This document shows, piece after piece, positions 40,710 to 52,046 of a DNA stretch of 64,000 bases (the first letter of the stretch is position 1; every line of letters begins with the position of its first letter). Source of the stretch: Apostichopus japonicus (Eukaryota > Echinodermata > Holothuroidea > Aspidochirotida > Stichopodidae). The stretch lies in assembly GCF_037975245.1 (NCBI RefSeq), contig NC_092562.1, positions 27,455,554 through 27,519,553 on the forward strand, given 5' to 3'. The notes below the pieces were generated by a model. It had not been told where the DNA came from and did not search any database. It was given only the letters and a program-made list of their open reading frames with translations. Position numbers and translations under genes: made by a program.

Positions 40710-41533
40710 TTGCAAAAAAACATGAAATGTAGCAATATGAGTTATCATTCATCAATAACATACGTTAAAGGATAACAAGTGCAGAACTATTAACAACTTA
40801 ATTTCTGTTTCAACAGCAAACGGAATATTTTGCTGTGAGAGATAATTTAGATAATGACAATGATACCATCTAAAGTACTTGACAACAGTCGTAGTGCCCT
40901 AAAGTCATCAACTTTTAGCTCACATTGGTCAACCACTGGAGTCTTGGGTCACCTGTGATCCTTGCATTCTATTGTGACTGAGTTAATGATAAAAATCATC
41001 TAACTACAATATCTGCAGATCAAAGGTTGACCTTAGAAGTCCTTAGCTATGCAGATAGACATAACTGACAGAATAAGGGCTTAAGCAAGTATTTCTTGCG
41101 GCCAAAATTTGTTAATATTACTGCTATAACATGAAAACCCTTAAGTGACACGTATTCGGGAATGTAAAGTCAAAGCAGCTAGTAAAAGATTGCTCTACAA
41201 ATCACATATCAGTGTACAAAGCATGTGGTTTGATTACTATGTAGCACAACCCAAAGAGGTTCAGTCTTCTATAGGCACATATAATGAACATTTTACTGAC
41301 TGGTGTTACTATGGTGTTACATATAATGCGATAAACCTTAGTTCTACTTTCATGAGTATTTAAGCTGTCCATCGTTACATATTTCTAAAGTTTAATATTT
41401 CTATTGGGATGTTTGTTGTACTAAAGCTACATCTGAAGCCTGCACCAGTGCCTTAATTGCTAGTGTCTTGTGGATGGAATCTTGCATATCTGTTAGCTCT
41501 GGCAGCTCATTCTTCCCATTGTTTTACACTTAC
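40710..41533 (-). other. PTP intron
   Basis: Nothing recognised. Confidence 0.5.
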
Positions 41534-41624
41534 CTGGTAACAATGATGGGAATCTGGACTTGTCTGCCTCTTCTGGAAGAACTTCATTAGCTTTCTTCAA
41601 CCTTTTGTCAAATTTCGCTAAAAG
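41534..41624 (-). CDS. Minus-strand PTP exon, D1-D2 linker/start of D2
   Basis: 91 nt, acceptor ATCCCAG, donor GTAAGT. It encodes LLAKFDKRLKKANEVLPEEA, then DKSRFPSLLP and one nucleotide. It corresponds to the helical segment with the F..L..NR-like start of a PTP domain. No plus-strand homologue was found before 15017. Confidence 0.8.
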
Positions 41625-41963
41625 CTGGGATGAAAAAAATGTTAATGCTATAATTTTTCTGGAAACTGGAAAATGAAAATACAGCAAATTATGGTGAACC
41701 AGGTTATCAATCTTCCCCTTGCTACAACCAATTAAATTTCCAGACCTCTGACATCTCTTAATGTCTGTCACTATATTGTATAAGTTTTAAATGTTAGAGA
41801 AAAAATATGCACTGCATGCTGGTTAAAATAAAACATCATGGATAAAATGAAGAATTAAGAACAATGCAGTTAATGATGAATAAAATGAGAATACAGTGTC
41901 TGATCTTTGTTCAAAGTATTATATTTGACTGTTCATGTGCTGAGTGGTGATTTTTGTACTCAC

Positions 41964-42092
41964 AGAATATTCCCTGACAAGTTTCTCCCGGTTGTCATGG
42001 ATACTAAATGATGCAATATCTTTTGCTGATATCACAGTATCTCCACTCAGATAAAATTCCAAGAGACATTCATGTAGAAATCTGAATTGAGC
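41964..42092 (-). CDS. Minus-strand PTP exon, end of D1
   Basis: 129 nt, acceptor TTGACAG, donor GTGAGT. It encodes AQFRFLHECLLEFYLSGDTV and on to DNREKLVREYS. The QF.F.H..L.E...SGDT segment is typical of the last helix of D1 and the inter-domain linker in receptor PTPs. Confidence 0.88.
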
Positions 42093-42136
42093 CTGTCAAT
42101 AAAGCAATATGCCAACACTATATGATACTAAAATAT

Positions 42137-42139
<3 letters not shown>

Positions 42140-42219
<80 letters not shown>
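42140..42219. repeat. (TA)n microsatellite
   Basis: About 40 uninterrupted TA dinucleotides in an intron. Confidence 0.95.
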
Positions 42220-42221
<2 letters not shown>

Positions 42222-42458
42222 ATCAAGGCAATAGGTAAAAATTGTATTGTTTATTCACTGAAAGCAACGTATAAATATAAAGTTAAATACATTGCGTATT
42301 GTTTGACAATGTGCAAGCTGAGTGGAATCATTAAAGGTGTTCAATTGTTAAGTGGAACTATCTATATATAATTATACAACAAAGGATCAAAGGTAAGGTG
42401 AGCCAAGTGTGTGCATGTATGGCTAACTGGATGTAGAGTTGGTTTATAATGTACTCAC

Positions 42459-42594
42459 TGCAGTTTGTACCATCATAATTCGACTCTGTCTCATCTGTTC
42501 AACGTAACCAAAGGCATCGATTCTCAATCTGGTCTGGATAACATCCATCAGGCTGTACAGTCCTATGAACGTACCTGTCCTTCCAACACCAGCA
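42459..42594 (-). CDS. Minus-strand PTP D1 exon with SAGVGRTG
   Basis: 136 nt, acceptor GGTATAG, donor GTGAGT. With the AG of the previous exon it forms HCSAGVGRTG, then TFIGLYSLMDVIQTRLRIDA and on to MRQSRIMMVQTA. All signature-loop residues are canonical, including the R..R..MVQT run after it. Confidence 0.93.
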
Positions 42595-43236
42595 CTATAC
42601 CAAACAGAAACACCATGAAAATAAAAATTAATATAATAAGAGGTAGAAGTAAGTGTGCTAAATTCTGGATTCCTGATTGCTGCCAGTGGAGTTGCCACTT
42701 TGTATACCCAACCCCAAGAGATCTTGTTTTGTTTCAATATTACATAAGACACCACTCCAGGACCAGCAAACCCTCCTACACATTTACTTTTTCCAGTCGC
42801 CACAGTTGCAAATCAAGATCAACCTTGTGATATCGTTGTAATATACATTACCTGCAGAATACCTGGTCTTTTACAGTACACTTGTCATGTTTACAACTGT
42901 TGTGTAATATGATGTACCATCAGGCCATCTGTGACGAGGCTATTCATACAACTTTATTAGTTCTTTAAGATGTGCTAATCCCAATTGCAATAACTGCCGT
43001 ATTGCACTTGTGAGGGGCCCAGGACAGGTTATTTGGGGCACTTTTAAACGATCAGAGACATGTTCTGACAGTGGGCAATTTTCCCTTTCATGGCAAGTGT
43101 CAAAATTGTACTTCTTACTAGACTAATGCATAGGTCATTGCAACAATTGGCGATTTTGTACACTGTACACATGTTCCATTGTACCCATTGTACACAATTG
43201 GCGATAAAAGAAATACAGAATTAAGCAAACGAATAC
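42595..43236 (-). other. PTP intron within the catalytic signature
   Basis: Splits the Ser codon of HCS, the same position as in the D2 copies. No other feature. Confidence 0.6.
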
Positions 43237-43385
43237 CTGCAGTGTACCAGAGGGGGACCGTCATATGTTACTTGATACAGTTTAACCTTGTTTGCCAGTC
43301 CGATCAAAGGTGTAGCCTGATGTGGGACATCCATGTCTGGCCATGTTTCGAAGTGCCAATTGTTCCCCTGTCTGGTTACACCTGC
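43237..43385 (-). CDS. Minus-strand PTP D1 exon with canonical WPD loop
   Basis: About 149 nt, donor GTATTC, acceptor probably TTGGTAG. It encodes GVTRQGNNWHFETWPDMDVP, then HQATPLIGLANKV and PPLVHC plus AG. WPD and the catalytic Cys are both present, so this domain would be an active phosphatase if the protein were made. The exact 5' border is less certain: the next AG, at GCAG, is 4 nt further in. Confidence 0.85.
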
Positions 43386-43756
43386 CTACCAATACATAAG
43401 GTTTTAAATAGAATTGAGGTTCTGCTTTCCTACAGGTAAAAGAAGCTTCCTAGTTAGTTATAATGTTACACTCTCAATCGGCCTTCAGTAAAGAAACTGA
43501 AAAAGAGAGTACCCCTATTTCTTTTGTATTAAAACTTGGATTGCAAACATGGTATGTAATTTATTCTCAAAGTGATCACTGTTAGTTCTTTCACGAAAAC
43601 AAAGCAGAGTTATAGTTAAGCTCTACATGCAGAGAGCATGTTGTTTAATGTGCTACATACAGTTCATAGTAGGCTTTTATAGCAGGAGGAGGTATTAATC
43701 TACTAATCACAAAAAACTGGTGTAACTATGTAACTGGTTATCATACACACCCACCC

Positions 43757-43792
<36 letters not shown>

Positions 43793-43867
43793 TGAGTTGT
43801 CTGATGATCGCTCAACGCTTGAAACTCTGAGTTACAACTACTAGTGTTCCACTAGTCTCAACTAGTC

Positions 43868-43871
<4 letters not shown>

Positions 43872-43937
<66 letters not shown>
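43872..43937. repeat. (TA)n microsatellite
   Basis: About 33 TA repeats directly left of a MITE-like end (CAGTCGCGTATCCAGG). Confidence 0.93.
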
Positions 43938-43940
<3 letters not shown>

Positions 43941-44530
43941 TCGCGTATCCAGGATCTAACCCGGGGGGGGGGGGGCGAATTACCATCTAAGCGGAGCGCC
44001 ACCATCGGTTGGCGCGGAGCGTTCACGAAAATTTCTGGTTTTGATACCCCCCAGATCATCGGAAATGGCACTTCTCGGGCTTGAAAATGACCAACCAGAT
44101 GTACACTTTTGCCTGAGAACCAAGTATTTCCCAAAATTTTTTTTTTTCCATCCATAACCTTTTTGAAGATTGTAACCAGTCACACTTCATGTTCGACCTC
44201 ATTGCATGTCCTATGGATCATTGCTTTTGTAGGTGATTCTACGTCACGGCCCACAATATCCGAAAGCCCCACTTTTGAAGGTTTTAAGCCCATTATTTCT
44301 TGAGAATTTGAAAATTCACATTTCTCGTGAATAAAAATCACTTCAAAACATACCCATAATGTTGCACAAAATTAAATCTATGGACAACCAATATAGAAAA
44401 ACCCTCTTCAACCCCTAATAGACAGGTCAAAATTGCACGAGTAGAAGAAAGGGCTGCAACCCCCCCCCCCCCGCAACCAATTTTTTTTCCATTTTTGGGG
44501 GGCACCTACTGAAAGAAAAATACATAGCAA
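43938..44530. mobile_element. GC-rich hAT/MITE-like repeat, copy 1
   Basis: Begins CAGTCGCGTATCCAGG, then a G-run and a hairpin-forming AGCGCCACCATCGGTTGGCG, then CCCAGATCATCGGAAATGGC. The same core occurs at 45040-45170 and 56830-56960. A C-run lies near 44460. No intact transposase frame, and borders are not resolved. Confidence 0.55.
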
Positions 44531-45039
44531 TGAATAGCTTAAAAATTACCTCCTTGGGATTTCAAATAAAGTTCTAAGCTTGGCCGACATTACTACTGTA
44601 AAAGAGAGTTTTGACATAAATGGATGCTGTAAATGAATGCTTTTTCTCCATCTACATAAGACATTTGGTTGTTTACATTAGCATCCGGCGGTATACTGTG
44701 CAACTTTCACGGACCGTGCGGAACACGATGCCATGCAATGTAATGACCGATGCTTGCTTATATGATATTGGCATCGAGATGTTGAACGCGCGCTTCGCGC
44801 GCGAAAAATTTCGGTTTTTTTTTCGAGCAAGTCGTTACAGCCCCAAATCCAATTGGGCTCCTACGCCTTTGACTACACACATAGACAGTTTTTTGAGGCT
44901 GTTCATCGTGGAACATCATGATATGATTGAAATGCATGATCCACGATGAACATCATGATATGATGTTGTATCTGCTCTTTGCTTTACAAATTCGAACAGG
45001 CGTGTAGCGAGTATTTGCCAAGGAAGTGGCGAAGCTTGT

Positions 45040-45495
45040 AGGCAAACTATCTAAGCGAAGCGCCACCATGGGTTGGCGCGAAGCGTACAATAAAAATTTT
45101 GGCCGAAAATGCCTCCCAGATCGCTGGAAATGACACTTCCCAGGCCTTGTAAGTTGCATCTAAGCATTGTCTATTTTGAAATTACTAGCGATGTCATAAA
45201 GAAAATTTGCTCGGGGGGGGGGGGCGGTCGTCCCCTTCCCGAAATGCGTCATGTTCTTCGACGACTCGGTCGAGTTCAAGACCAGCCACAGTTGGTTCCA
45301 TATAGAACAATTATACTACAATTTGTACAGTTGTTTAAGGCGTCCATACACACACAGACGTTATGATAGACCATAAATAGTATTTATATAGATACATTAG
45401 TGAGAGAGGAAAAGTGGAAACGTCAAAAATGGAGTTGTCGGTGTAAGGGGTAGAGTGAGGCGCACACCCCCTCCGTAATCCTTGATCTGTCACTG
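45040..45495. mobile_element. GC-rich hAT/MITE-like repeat, copy 2
   Basis: Core ATCTAAGCGAAGCGCCACCA, then GGTTGGCGCGAAGCG and CTCCCAGATCGCTGGAAATG, ending near GATCTGTCACTG. A G-run lies at 45213-45225. Related to copy 1. Confidence 0.55.
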
Positions 45496-45539
45496 GCTAC
45501 CCTGTGTATATAATAGGGATCAGCGCTTTAACTATGACT

Positions 45540-45705
45540 GTTCCTCTTTCTCTTCCCGAGGTCTTGGCTCTCTTCTACTCCCTCCTTTTCTTTTTCTCTT
45601 TTTTTTCTTTTTGTTTTCCCTTCCTTTCTCTCCTCCTTTTCTTTTTTTCCCCCTCCTTTTCCCTTTTTTCTTCTTTTTTTTTTCTCTCCCCTTTTCCTTA
45701 CCCGG
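45540..45705. repeat. Polypyrimidine (C/T) tract
   Basis: About 165 bp almost entirely C and T on the plus strand, directly next to a (TA)n tract. The long frames across it (45482-45949) are compositional. Confidence 0.9.
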
Positions 45706-45708
<3 letters not shown>

Positions 45709-45750
<42 letters not shown>

Positions 45751-45752
45751 TA

Positions 45753-45832
<80 letters not shown>

Positions 45833-45834
45833 AA
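45709..45834. repeat. (TA)n/(TG)n microsatellite
   Basis: TA repeats with an inner TGTGTGTGTG stretch near 45753. Confidence 0.95.
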
Positions 45835-45927
45835 TATATACTCGATACCTCTTAAGCCGTTAGGGTTAATTAATCATGAAAGGTGTCTGCAGCTATTTAT
45901 ATTTGGGTCAAAAACAAATGTTCTTAC

Positions 45928-46189
45928 TGCCTTTATTGCAGGCTGGTGAGTCTGTATGTTCACGTGGATATCCTTCTCCTCCATAGCCTTCTCTTACAAC
46001 TGCAATACTAAAATTGTAGAGTGTACATTCGATCAAGTTCTCAAATTGATAAAAATGGGTTTCCATAGATGCGTTGTGTTTCACATTTTCACCACGTTGC
46101 CATTGACTAGATGACGTGTTCTTGTGGTAAAGAACATAGGCTATGATTGGAGGAATGCCTTGGTCTCTGTCAATAGTCCACGTATCCCA
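45928..46189 (-). CDS. FN3 exon (second FN3 domain, main part)
   Basis: 262 nt, acceptor ACTCAG, donor GTAAGA. It encodes [20 protein letters not shown], then [10 protein letters not shown] and on to [18 protein letters not shown]. The W in strand B, the P-P-I..Y.V.Y strand C and the Y.F.I.AV..G.G strand F are typical of fibronectin type III. Extracellular; the NTSS and HNAS sites could be N-glycosylated. Confidence 0.85.
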
Positions 46190-46688
46190 CTGAGTAGTTA
46201 ATGTTTCACAGAAGAGAATCACTGAGAATAAGAATAGGAAAGAAAACGAACAATGAAGAAAATAAGACTATGGGCATGAACTTGACAATCTATCACTTTT
46301 TTTTTGATAGACATGAGAGTTTCTTGCGATCTGATAAAAACAAAATATTTTTACTTTGATTAACCATTGAACCAACATTTGTAAGGCTGAAATGTGCTTA
46401 TGGACAATCTTTTCAGTAATATAAATAAAAACATACGCCCCCTCGTCGAGAAATTGTTATTAACACGAGGGCAAAATATTTGAGACGACTTCAAAAATGT
46501 GCATGTAAATACATGGATATGCCTATTTTACAAATTAACATCACTAGTCAATGTTCAATGTGTTTGTTTATTATCCAAAATACTCATAATAAGAACTTAA
46601 GTAACTGAAACAATTCGCTTTAAATGAGATGTATCTGTCCAACGACTTCATAAATACATGTGATACTATAATTGTTTTAATACTATAC
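46190..46688 (-). other. Intron between FN3 exons
   Basis: No feature recognised. Confidence 0.5.
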
Positions 46689-46779
46689 CGTCCAAGTCAC
46701 ATTTATAAGCTCCTGTTGGTCCCCAGCTATAGGCATTAGTTGGTGTGATGCCCGGATCTGTGAATATATAACGAAGTTG
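46689..46779 (-). CDS. FN3 exon (second FN3 domain, first strands)
   Basis: 91 nt, acceptor TTTGCAG, donor GTATAG. In the frame that joins the next exon it reads NFVIYSQIRASHQLMPIAGD, then QQELINVTWT, giving the INVTW strand B of an FN3 domain. That frame needs two nucleotides from the previous exon, but 47399-47722 supplies one. An exon between them may be missing from this annotation, or one border is altered. Confidence 0.65.
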
Positions 46780-47398
46780 CTGCAAAACAGATCATGACAT
46801 TATTTTCTTAACAAGATAAGTAATGGATTTGAATCCTTAAACGGACCAATAAGTGGAATGAAATATTTACATATTCTACCATGTTGCTTGTATTACACAC
46901 GTACACGTGTTAGTCTATATACACAGCTGATAAGTATTATATACGCAAATGGTATGAAGACTTGTGTCTAATTCACCTTTAAAGCGATAAAGAAATATCC
47001 TATGAGTATACAGTTGATGAGAAAATGTCTAATGGTCATAAAACCACAAGCCCCTAATATAGGTGTAGTATTTCAAATTGTCGTTTAAGTCACGTAAGCT
47101 TTATCGTGATTAACATAGATCAAACCAATAATCCTCTCTGCAACCAATGTAGTGACCATGGATTGAATAAAAGCTAGAATCATAGAAAGGGTGGGACTTC
47201 AATCAATGTGTTTGTCTAGTATTTGTATCTTGTTGTATCTGTTTTTCTATTTGTTAATATTATATTTTAAGATCGAAAACTCTGTAACAGTGTCATTGTT
47301 ATTCTTTTGACGTCCTCTTCACATGCTTCCACCATTAATGACAATTACCGTATTTATTTTAATAACTTGTTCTACATTGAACTTCTATATTTCTTTAC
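46780..47398 (-). other. Intron, possibly hiding a small exon
   Basis: No exon seen, although the phase mismatch of the flanking exons would need one of length 3n+1, or a sequence change. Confidence 0.4.
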
Positions 47399-47722
47399 CG
47401 CGGCAGTATGTTTTAGTCCTAATTAAGACTGGACCCGGTGTTCCATCTCCATTAGGCCCTCCTCTCACAGCTGTAACTCTGAAGTCATATTCTGTGTCTG
47501 GTTCAAATGGTGTCATCATCACAGAATACATTTCTTGGTCGTCGCTCGCATTAACTGTGATAAAGGTACTCGGCCAGTCTTCGCTCTCCGACTCCTTGGT
47601 AAATAATCTATATTCAACCACCGGAGGAGTCCCAATGACGCCATCCCATGGAGGCCAATTAACTGTTAGTGAATCTGAGCTGACATGAATGACTGTTGGA
47701 GCGGCTTGGTACTCTGGAAGTC
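47399..47722 (-). CDS. FN3 exon (first FN3 domain)
   Basis: 324 nt, acceptor TGTCTAG, donor GTAAAG. It encodes LPEYQAAPTVIHVSSDSLTV, then NWPPWDGVIGTPPVVEYRLF and on to FEPDTEYDFRVTAVRGGPNG and PVLIRTKTYC. It is a complete FN3 fold: the strand B W, P-P-V..Y.L strand C, L/F-x-P-x-T-x-Y-x-F-R-V-x-A-V strand F, and T.T at the end. Phase fits the Ig-like exon before it. Confidence 0.92.
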
Positions 47723-48748
47723 CTAGACAAGTTATTATGTAAAATATGAAAGATACTACAAAAAAACAATAGTAGTAAAGTAAACAATATATATATATAT
47801 ATATATATTTATTTATTTATATATATCGTGCTACTAGAAGTCCACGACTAAAGAAATTTTAACGTTTTGATAAGAATTAATTACTATCAATTGTTATGCA
47901 TAGGTATGTGTGCTAAGAAGTTTCTGTTTGCAATCCATTTTCTGTAGAAAGTGAAGAATGTTAAAAATTGTACAAACATTGGTTTAAACAGATAAACGGT
48001 TCCTCAAATTAACCAACTGTTATAAGACGTTCATGAATTGATTGAATGATACTGGTAGCAACAATAAACCGACAATTGGAACGTATTATTATATTTGTTG
48101 ATAATGAGTTTTATTCAAATATTTGGACCGTACAATAAAGCTTGATCAAATTATATCAGGACAACATAAATATAAGCATTTGCTAAACTTTAGCGATGAT
48201 GTAAGCTATTTATCAAGGTGGTTCAAATTCAATGCAACAAGTGAATGCTTAAATAATACAAAACATATAGATAAGCCAAATGAATGTAACATACATATAT
48301 ACACCTTAGCATATCATCTGTCATCCTGCGTTGTTGAAACATCATATTTTTGGCTATTACACGGAGATAATTATCTCTAAGAAAAACGTTACTTTTCTAT
48401 TGTTGTGCCCTGGTGGTACAGGTATCGTTACGTTAATAATCTCAATATTTTCAAATTTGATCCATGTAAAAATACAAAGTTTGTATCAAGGGTGATGCAA
48501 TGTGTACAATACAAACACCAAACTAGTCCTTTAATTCGCACGTTCTCATTCTTTATCATACGGATGCTCGCAGCATAAATTTGATCAGCGCGTAAGAGTC
48601 ATTATAACGTAGTCACGTTGAAGAATGAAAAGCGTTATCCTATCTGTTTTATAAAAATCCTAATATATAAATTATGGCATATGATGTAAAGCTCGGTTAT
48701 TCAATATAACACATAAAAATTAGAAAGTTATAAGATTAACAAATATAC
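47723..48748 (-). other. Intron of minus-strand PTP
   Basis: A (TA)n tract at 47788-47826 and AT-rich unique sequence. The plus-strand frame at 48123-48380 shows no family resemblance. Confidence 0.55.
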
Positions 48749-48980
48749 TTGGAACATAGTAGTAAATTTCATCACTGCTAGAACTTTCACCTCCACTTGT
48801 TGCCAGCGTCATTTGGATGCTGTAATTCCCTTCTGACTTGAGATCAGTGAGCGTCAATGAGGTATTTGAACGATCTGTTATGGTAAATTTGCCTTCGTGT
48901 AGTGTTTCCAAGTTAATTGATGCATAGAATATAGTTAACACAGTCACACCAGAACTACATGATATGTCATCAGTGGGAAC
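48749..48980 (-). CDS. Ig-like domain exon
   Basis: 232 nt, acceptor TTCCTAG, donor GTATAT. It encodes VPTDDISCSSGVTVLTIFYA, then FTITDRSNTSLTLTDLKSEG, NYSIQMTLATSGGESSSSDE and IYYYVP. The S-L-T-L-T-D-L-x-S-E-G-N-Y-S run is the strand E to F turn of an Ig domain (D-x-G-x-Y type, with E-G-N-Y). It ends in phase 1, matching the FN3 exon. It is the most 5' exon I can support. Confidence 0.75.
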
Positions 48981-49845
48981 CTAGGAAAACAGAACGGATT
49001 AAAATACAATTACAAGTGTAAAACATTAAGTGTTCTTATGCTTTTGGACAATCAAATCCAGCGAGATAAGCTGCCACCTTGTTTACCAAAGCATAATATG
49101 AAAAAGGGCAGCCAACTTTTCTGCATAATTTCCCCTTGAAAGAACGTTCATTAATGGCTTCGTATCAACTATAAGGTTTAATAAATACAGGAATGTTACC
49201 GAATAATATAATAATCGACAAAACTGTAGCCATTTCCAATAGTGTTGGCATTCAGTTAAAATGAAGAACTTGACAATATCTCGGAGAATGAAAATATAAA
49301 AATTCAAACCTTCTAAGATATTTTCACATTTTCCTGATCTTCTCCATCGACTTCTGCAATATCATTCATTGGGCTAGCCTCAGGAACTTGTGTTAATATG
49401 AAATAATGAAAATTAAATTCTAGTTATAAAAGGCAACGTCAATTGAAGATGGATGTAATTAAATGCTTAAGGTGAAGCTCTCCATGGTGTATGATAACTA
49501 ACGTATGGGGTTAATGGTAAGCCAGTTTTGCTTTAAACAAGAATAAACGTGTCTCGCGGTAAGATGCACATTGAATCTGGTTTCTTTGCTTGATAAAGTT
49601 CGGGTAATATGTGGATGAAGAGATTGAGTTTTACTAGTTGTTATCATTTCGTTCAAGATGTGTTATTTAATGTACAAAACACAGCCACAAAAATCTCTAA
49701 TTCATAGTTTGACCTGTATATACAATAGTCAATTAATGATGAAACGTTAAAACTATTGCAAATAGATGAACCACACTTGGGCAAACCCTAAAAATTATGT
49801 TTAACAGTTTAACGCAAGCGCCAAAGTTACACTGCGACGGACTTA
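48981..49845. other. Sequence between Ig-like exon and Penelope-like element
   Basis: No gene supported. On the minus strand 49390-49325 reads VPEASPMNDIAEVDGEDQEN after an AG. This could be a small acidic exon, but it has no good donor and I do not call it. Confidence 0.4.
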
Positions 49846-50029
49846 GAGTCAACTCTGGAAGCTCCGGAGGCACACAGGCTTTTGAAGACCATCCTCCAGA
49901 AGTCAGCGAAAAGAGAGGAGACCAGAGTGTCACCTTATAAAAGGTAGAAATAGGAGTGTGCTCGAGAAAAACGGCCCTTTTTAGGGCCAACAAATTTTTC
50001 CAGAAAGAGCTACTTTCCTCTCCTCCAAC

Positions 50030-51968
50030 ATGCAAAATGTACTTTCTCTCTCTCAACCTCTCTCATCGTCATCTAAAAGACGCAAATATGTCCGATCAGT
50101 GAAAGCTAATAAAAGCTCCGAAAAATTCCGCACCACCAACAGGGAGCTACAGACTATACGTAGTCACTCAAAAGCCCAAAATCTTCGAAAAGAAGCAGAA
50201 ACACTAAAGAAGTTCGTAAAGAACCTATCAGACAGAAACATGTCCAATATAGAGTTTATTGCGCTGGGAAAAGGTCTGAAGTTCATAGCAACTCCAGTAA
50301 AACCTAAACGAAGTGATCTTCTCAAGTCTTTAAAAGACCTAAAATGAAAAATGAGAATCCGCTTCATCATGCAGAATAAACTGCAAAAAAAAATTACAAA
50401 ATTCCGTCTACCCTTTACATGGTCACCTAACATGACTTTTAGTAAAAACCTAGAGGACTACTTGGAAAAAAAAACGACCGATCTGTTATTGTCAAACCCT
50501 TCGATAAAGGTAGAGACATTGCTATAATGAATCACTCAGACTATCAGGCAGAAATTGAGAGGCAATTTGCTAGTCACCACTACGAAAAGTTAAAAAGTGA
50601 TATGACGTTTCAAACTAAAAGTTTAGTCCAGGAAACACTAATTGAAATGTTCTCTGCAAAAGAGATCGATAAAAGCACCTTCGAGTACTTGTCACCATAT
50701 AACCACAAGATCCGCACATTGGTCATATATGTGCTACCAAAAATTCATAAAGCACCCCGGCTAACTCAAAATTTGCCGGTAGACCGATAATAAGTGGAAA
50801 CGGATCACCGACCGCAAAAATATCGGAATTTTTGGACTATTTCTTGCTTCCTATTGTAATAAAACAAAGCACTTATGTGAAAGACACAAATCACATTCTG
50901 CAAATTTTGGAAGCCACCCCGTTACCAAAAACGGTACTACTTGCTACACTCGATGTCGTCGCCATGTATACCAATACTCCCCAAGAGGAGGCATTAGATA
51001 TATGTCAAGAAGTCTATGAAAAGACGGAAAAAAGCGAATATGGAATAAATAAAATATCTTCCATATCCATGCGCAAACTAATTGAACTCATCTTAACAAG
51101 AAAGTGTTTCGAGTTCAATAACCAATTCTATCTACAAAAGATCGGTTGCGCCATGAGTAGCCAAGCCTCTCCGGAAATCTGCGATATCGTCATGCATAGA
51201 CTTGAAAACCAGATTTTACCGACAGATAATAAAATCTTAAAATGGCTCCGCTATAGAGATGACATTCTATTGCTCTACGACGGTACAAATCAGGAACTTG
51301 AACACCTAGTAAAAAGGTTGAATGAAATTCACCACTTCTTAAAGTTTACGGTAGAAATATCAAACACCGAGGTAACATACCTAGATTTGAAAATCTTCAA
51401 AGGTACAAGGTTCGAAACCAATGGGTTATTAGACACTAGAGTCCACACTAAACCCACGGAAACCTTCCAATACCTCGACAGAAACTCTGCACACCCACTT
51501 GCCACTTTTAAAGGCTTCATTAAAGGGGAAATATTACGATACGCACGTCTCTGTAACAACGAGACTGATTTCTTACAGAAAAAGAACGCGTTCACAGAGA
51601 AACTGTTACTCCGTAACTATAAGAAAGAGGAAATTGCCACAGCCACTAAAGGCATAAAATTTGAAAACCGTAGGCATTACCTCACTACCAATCCTATACA
51701 AAAGGAACCACCACTGGTGTTCAAGCTTACCTATACACCCCATATCAAAACCACGCATCTGAAAAAAGCACTTTTTAAACATTGGCACCTAATTTCGCAA
51801 CACGCGGAATTATCCAAACTGTTTCCAAAAGAACCGATTCTTGCCTACAAAAGGGCCCAAAATCTCAAAGATTTACTTGTTAACTCAAGGTTTTGTACTA
51901 ACGAAAAATCAGCTGACTCTCAAGGTGCACAGGAAGCTCTTTTAGATGCTCTTATAGATGCACTATGA
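50030..51968 (+). pseudogene. Penelope-like reverse transcriptase, three lesions
   Basis: N-terminal part (50030-50344): a basic region and NIEFIALGKGLKFIATP, typical of the start of these RTs. A TGA at 50345-50347 interrupts it. A shift near the A-run at 50466-50475 leads to RSVIVKPFDKGRDIAIMN. Then comes VLPKIHKAPR, and a second shift near 50780 restores GRPIISGNGSPTAK. The C-terminal 378 codons are open: LLATLDVVAMYTNTP (motif A), GCAMSSQASPEICDIV (motif B), KWLRYRDDILLLY (motif C as YRDD), VTYLDLKIF, then the thumb with LKKALFKHWHLI..LFPKEP..AYKRAQNLKDLLV. It stops at LLDALIDAL with no endonuclease. The RT would copy element RNA, primed at a DNA break. Confidence 0.9.
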
Positions 51969-52046
51969 GTCCATAAAAACTCGTGCACAGAAAATAGATG
52001 CATTTTGAGAACGAGACGCTCATGCCGAATATAAAATATTCAAAGG

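Larger units (their letters stand above)
43386..45927 (-). other. Repeat-filled interval where TM and D1 N-terminus are expected
   Basis: It holds (TA)n tracts (43759-43782, 43872-43937), MITE-like GC-rich blocks, a polypyrimidine tract and another (TA)n. I find no transmembrane segment, FIATQGP-type or YWP-type exon on the minus strand. Confidence 0.55.
27918..48980 (-). pseudogene. Receptor-type PTP paralogue with Ig/FN3 exons; carries several lesions
   Basis: Exons in transcription order: 48749-48980 (Ig-like), 47399-47722 (FN3), 46689-46779 and 45928-46189 (FN3), 43237-43385 (D1 WPD loop), 42459-42594 (D1 signature), 41964-42092 and 41534-41624 (linker), 40633-40709, 39814-39948, 37380-37508, 36545-36681, 31961-32096 (D2), and 27918-27992 (terminal). 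D1 keeps WPD and HCSAGVGRTG and would be catalytic. D2 reads WDE and HCIDGVGRTG. Lesions: the acceptor before 40709 reads GCAA; the terminal exon is net 7 nt short and frameshifted; no membrane segment or first half of D1 is seen between 45928 and 43385; and phase does not match between 47399 and 46779. These suggest a pseudogene, but some could be sequence or assembly errors. Confidence 0.75.

Noticed and set aside
42465-42830. Plus-strand 121-codon frame
   Set aside because: It is antisense to the D1 exon with SAGVGRTG.
45482-45949. 155-codon frame rich in Phe, Pro and Tyr-Ile
   Set aside because: Produced by the polypyrimidine tract and (TA)n.
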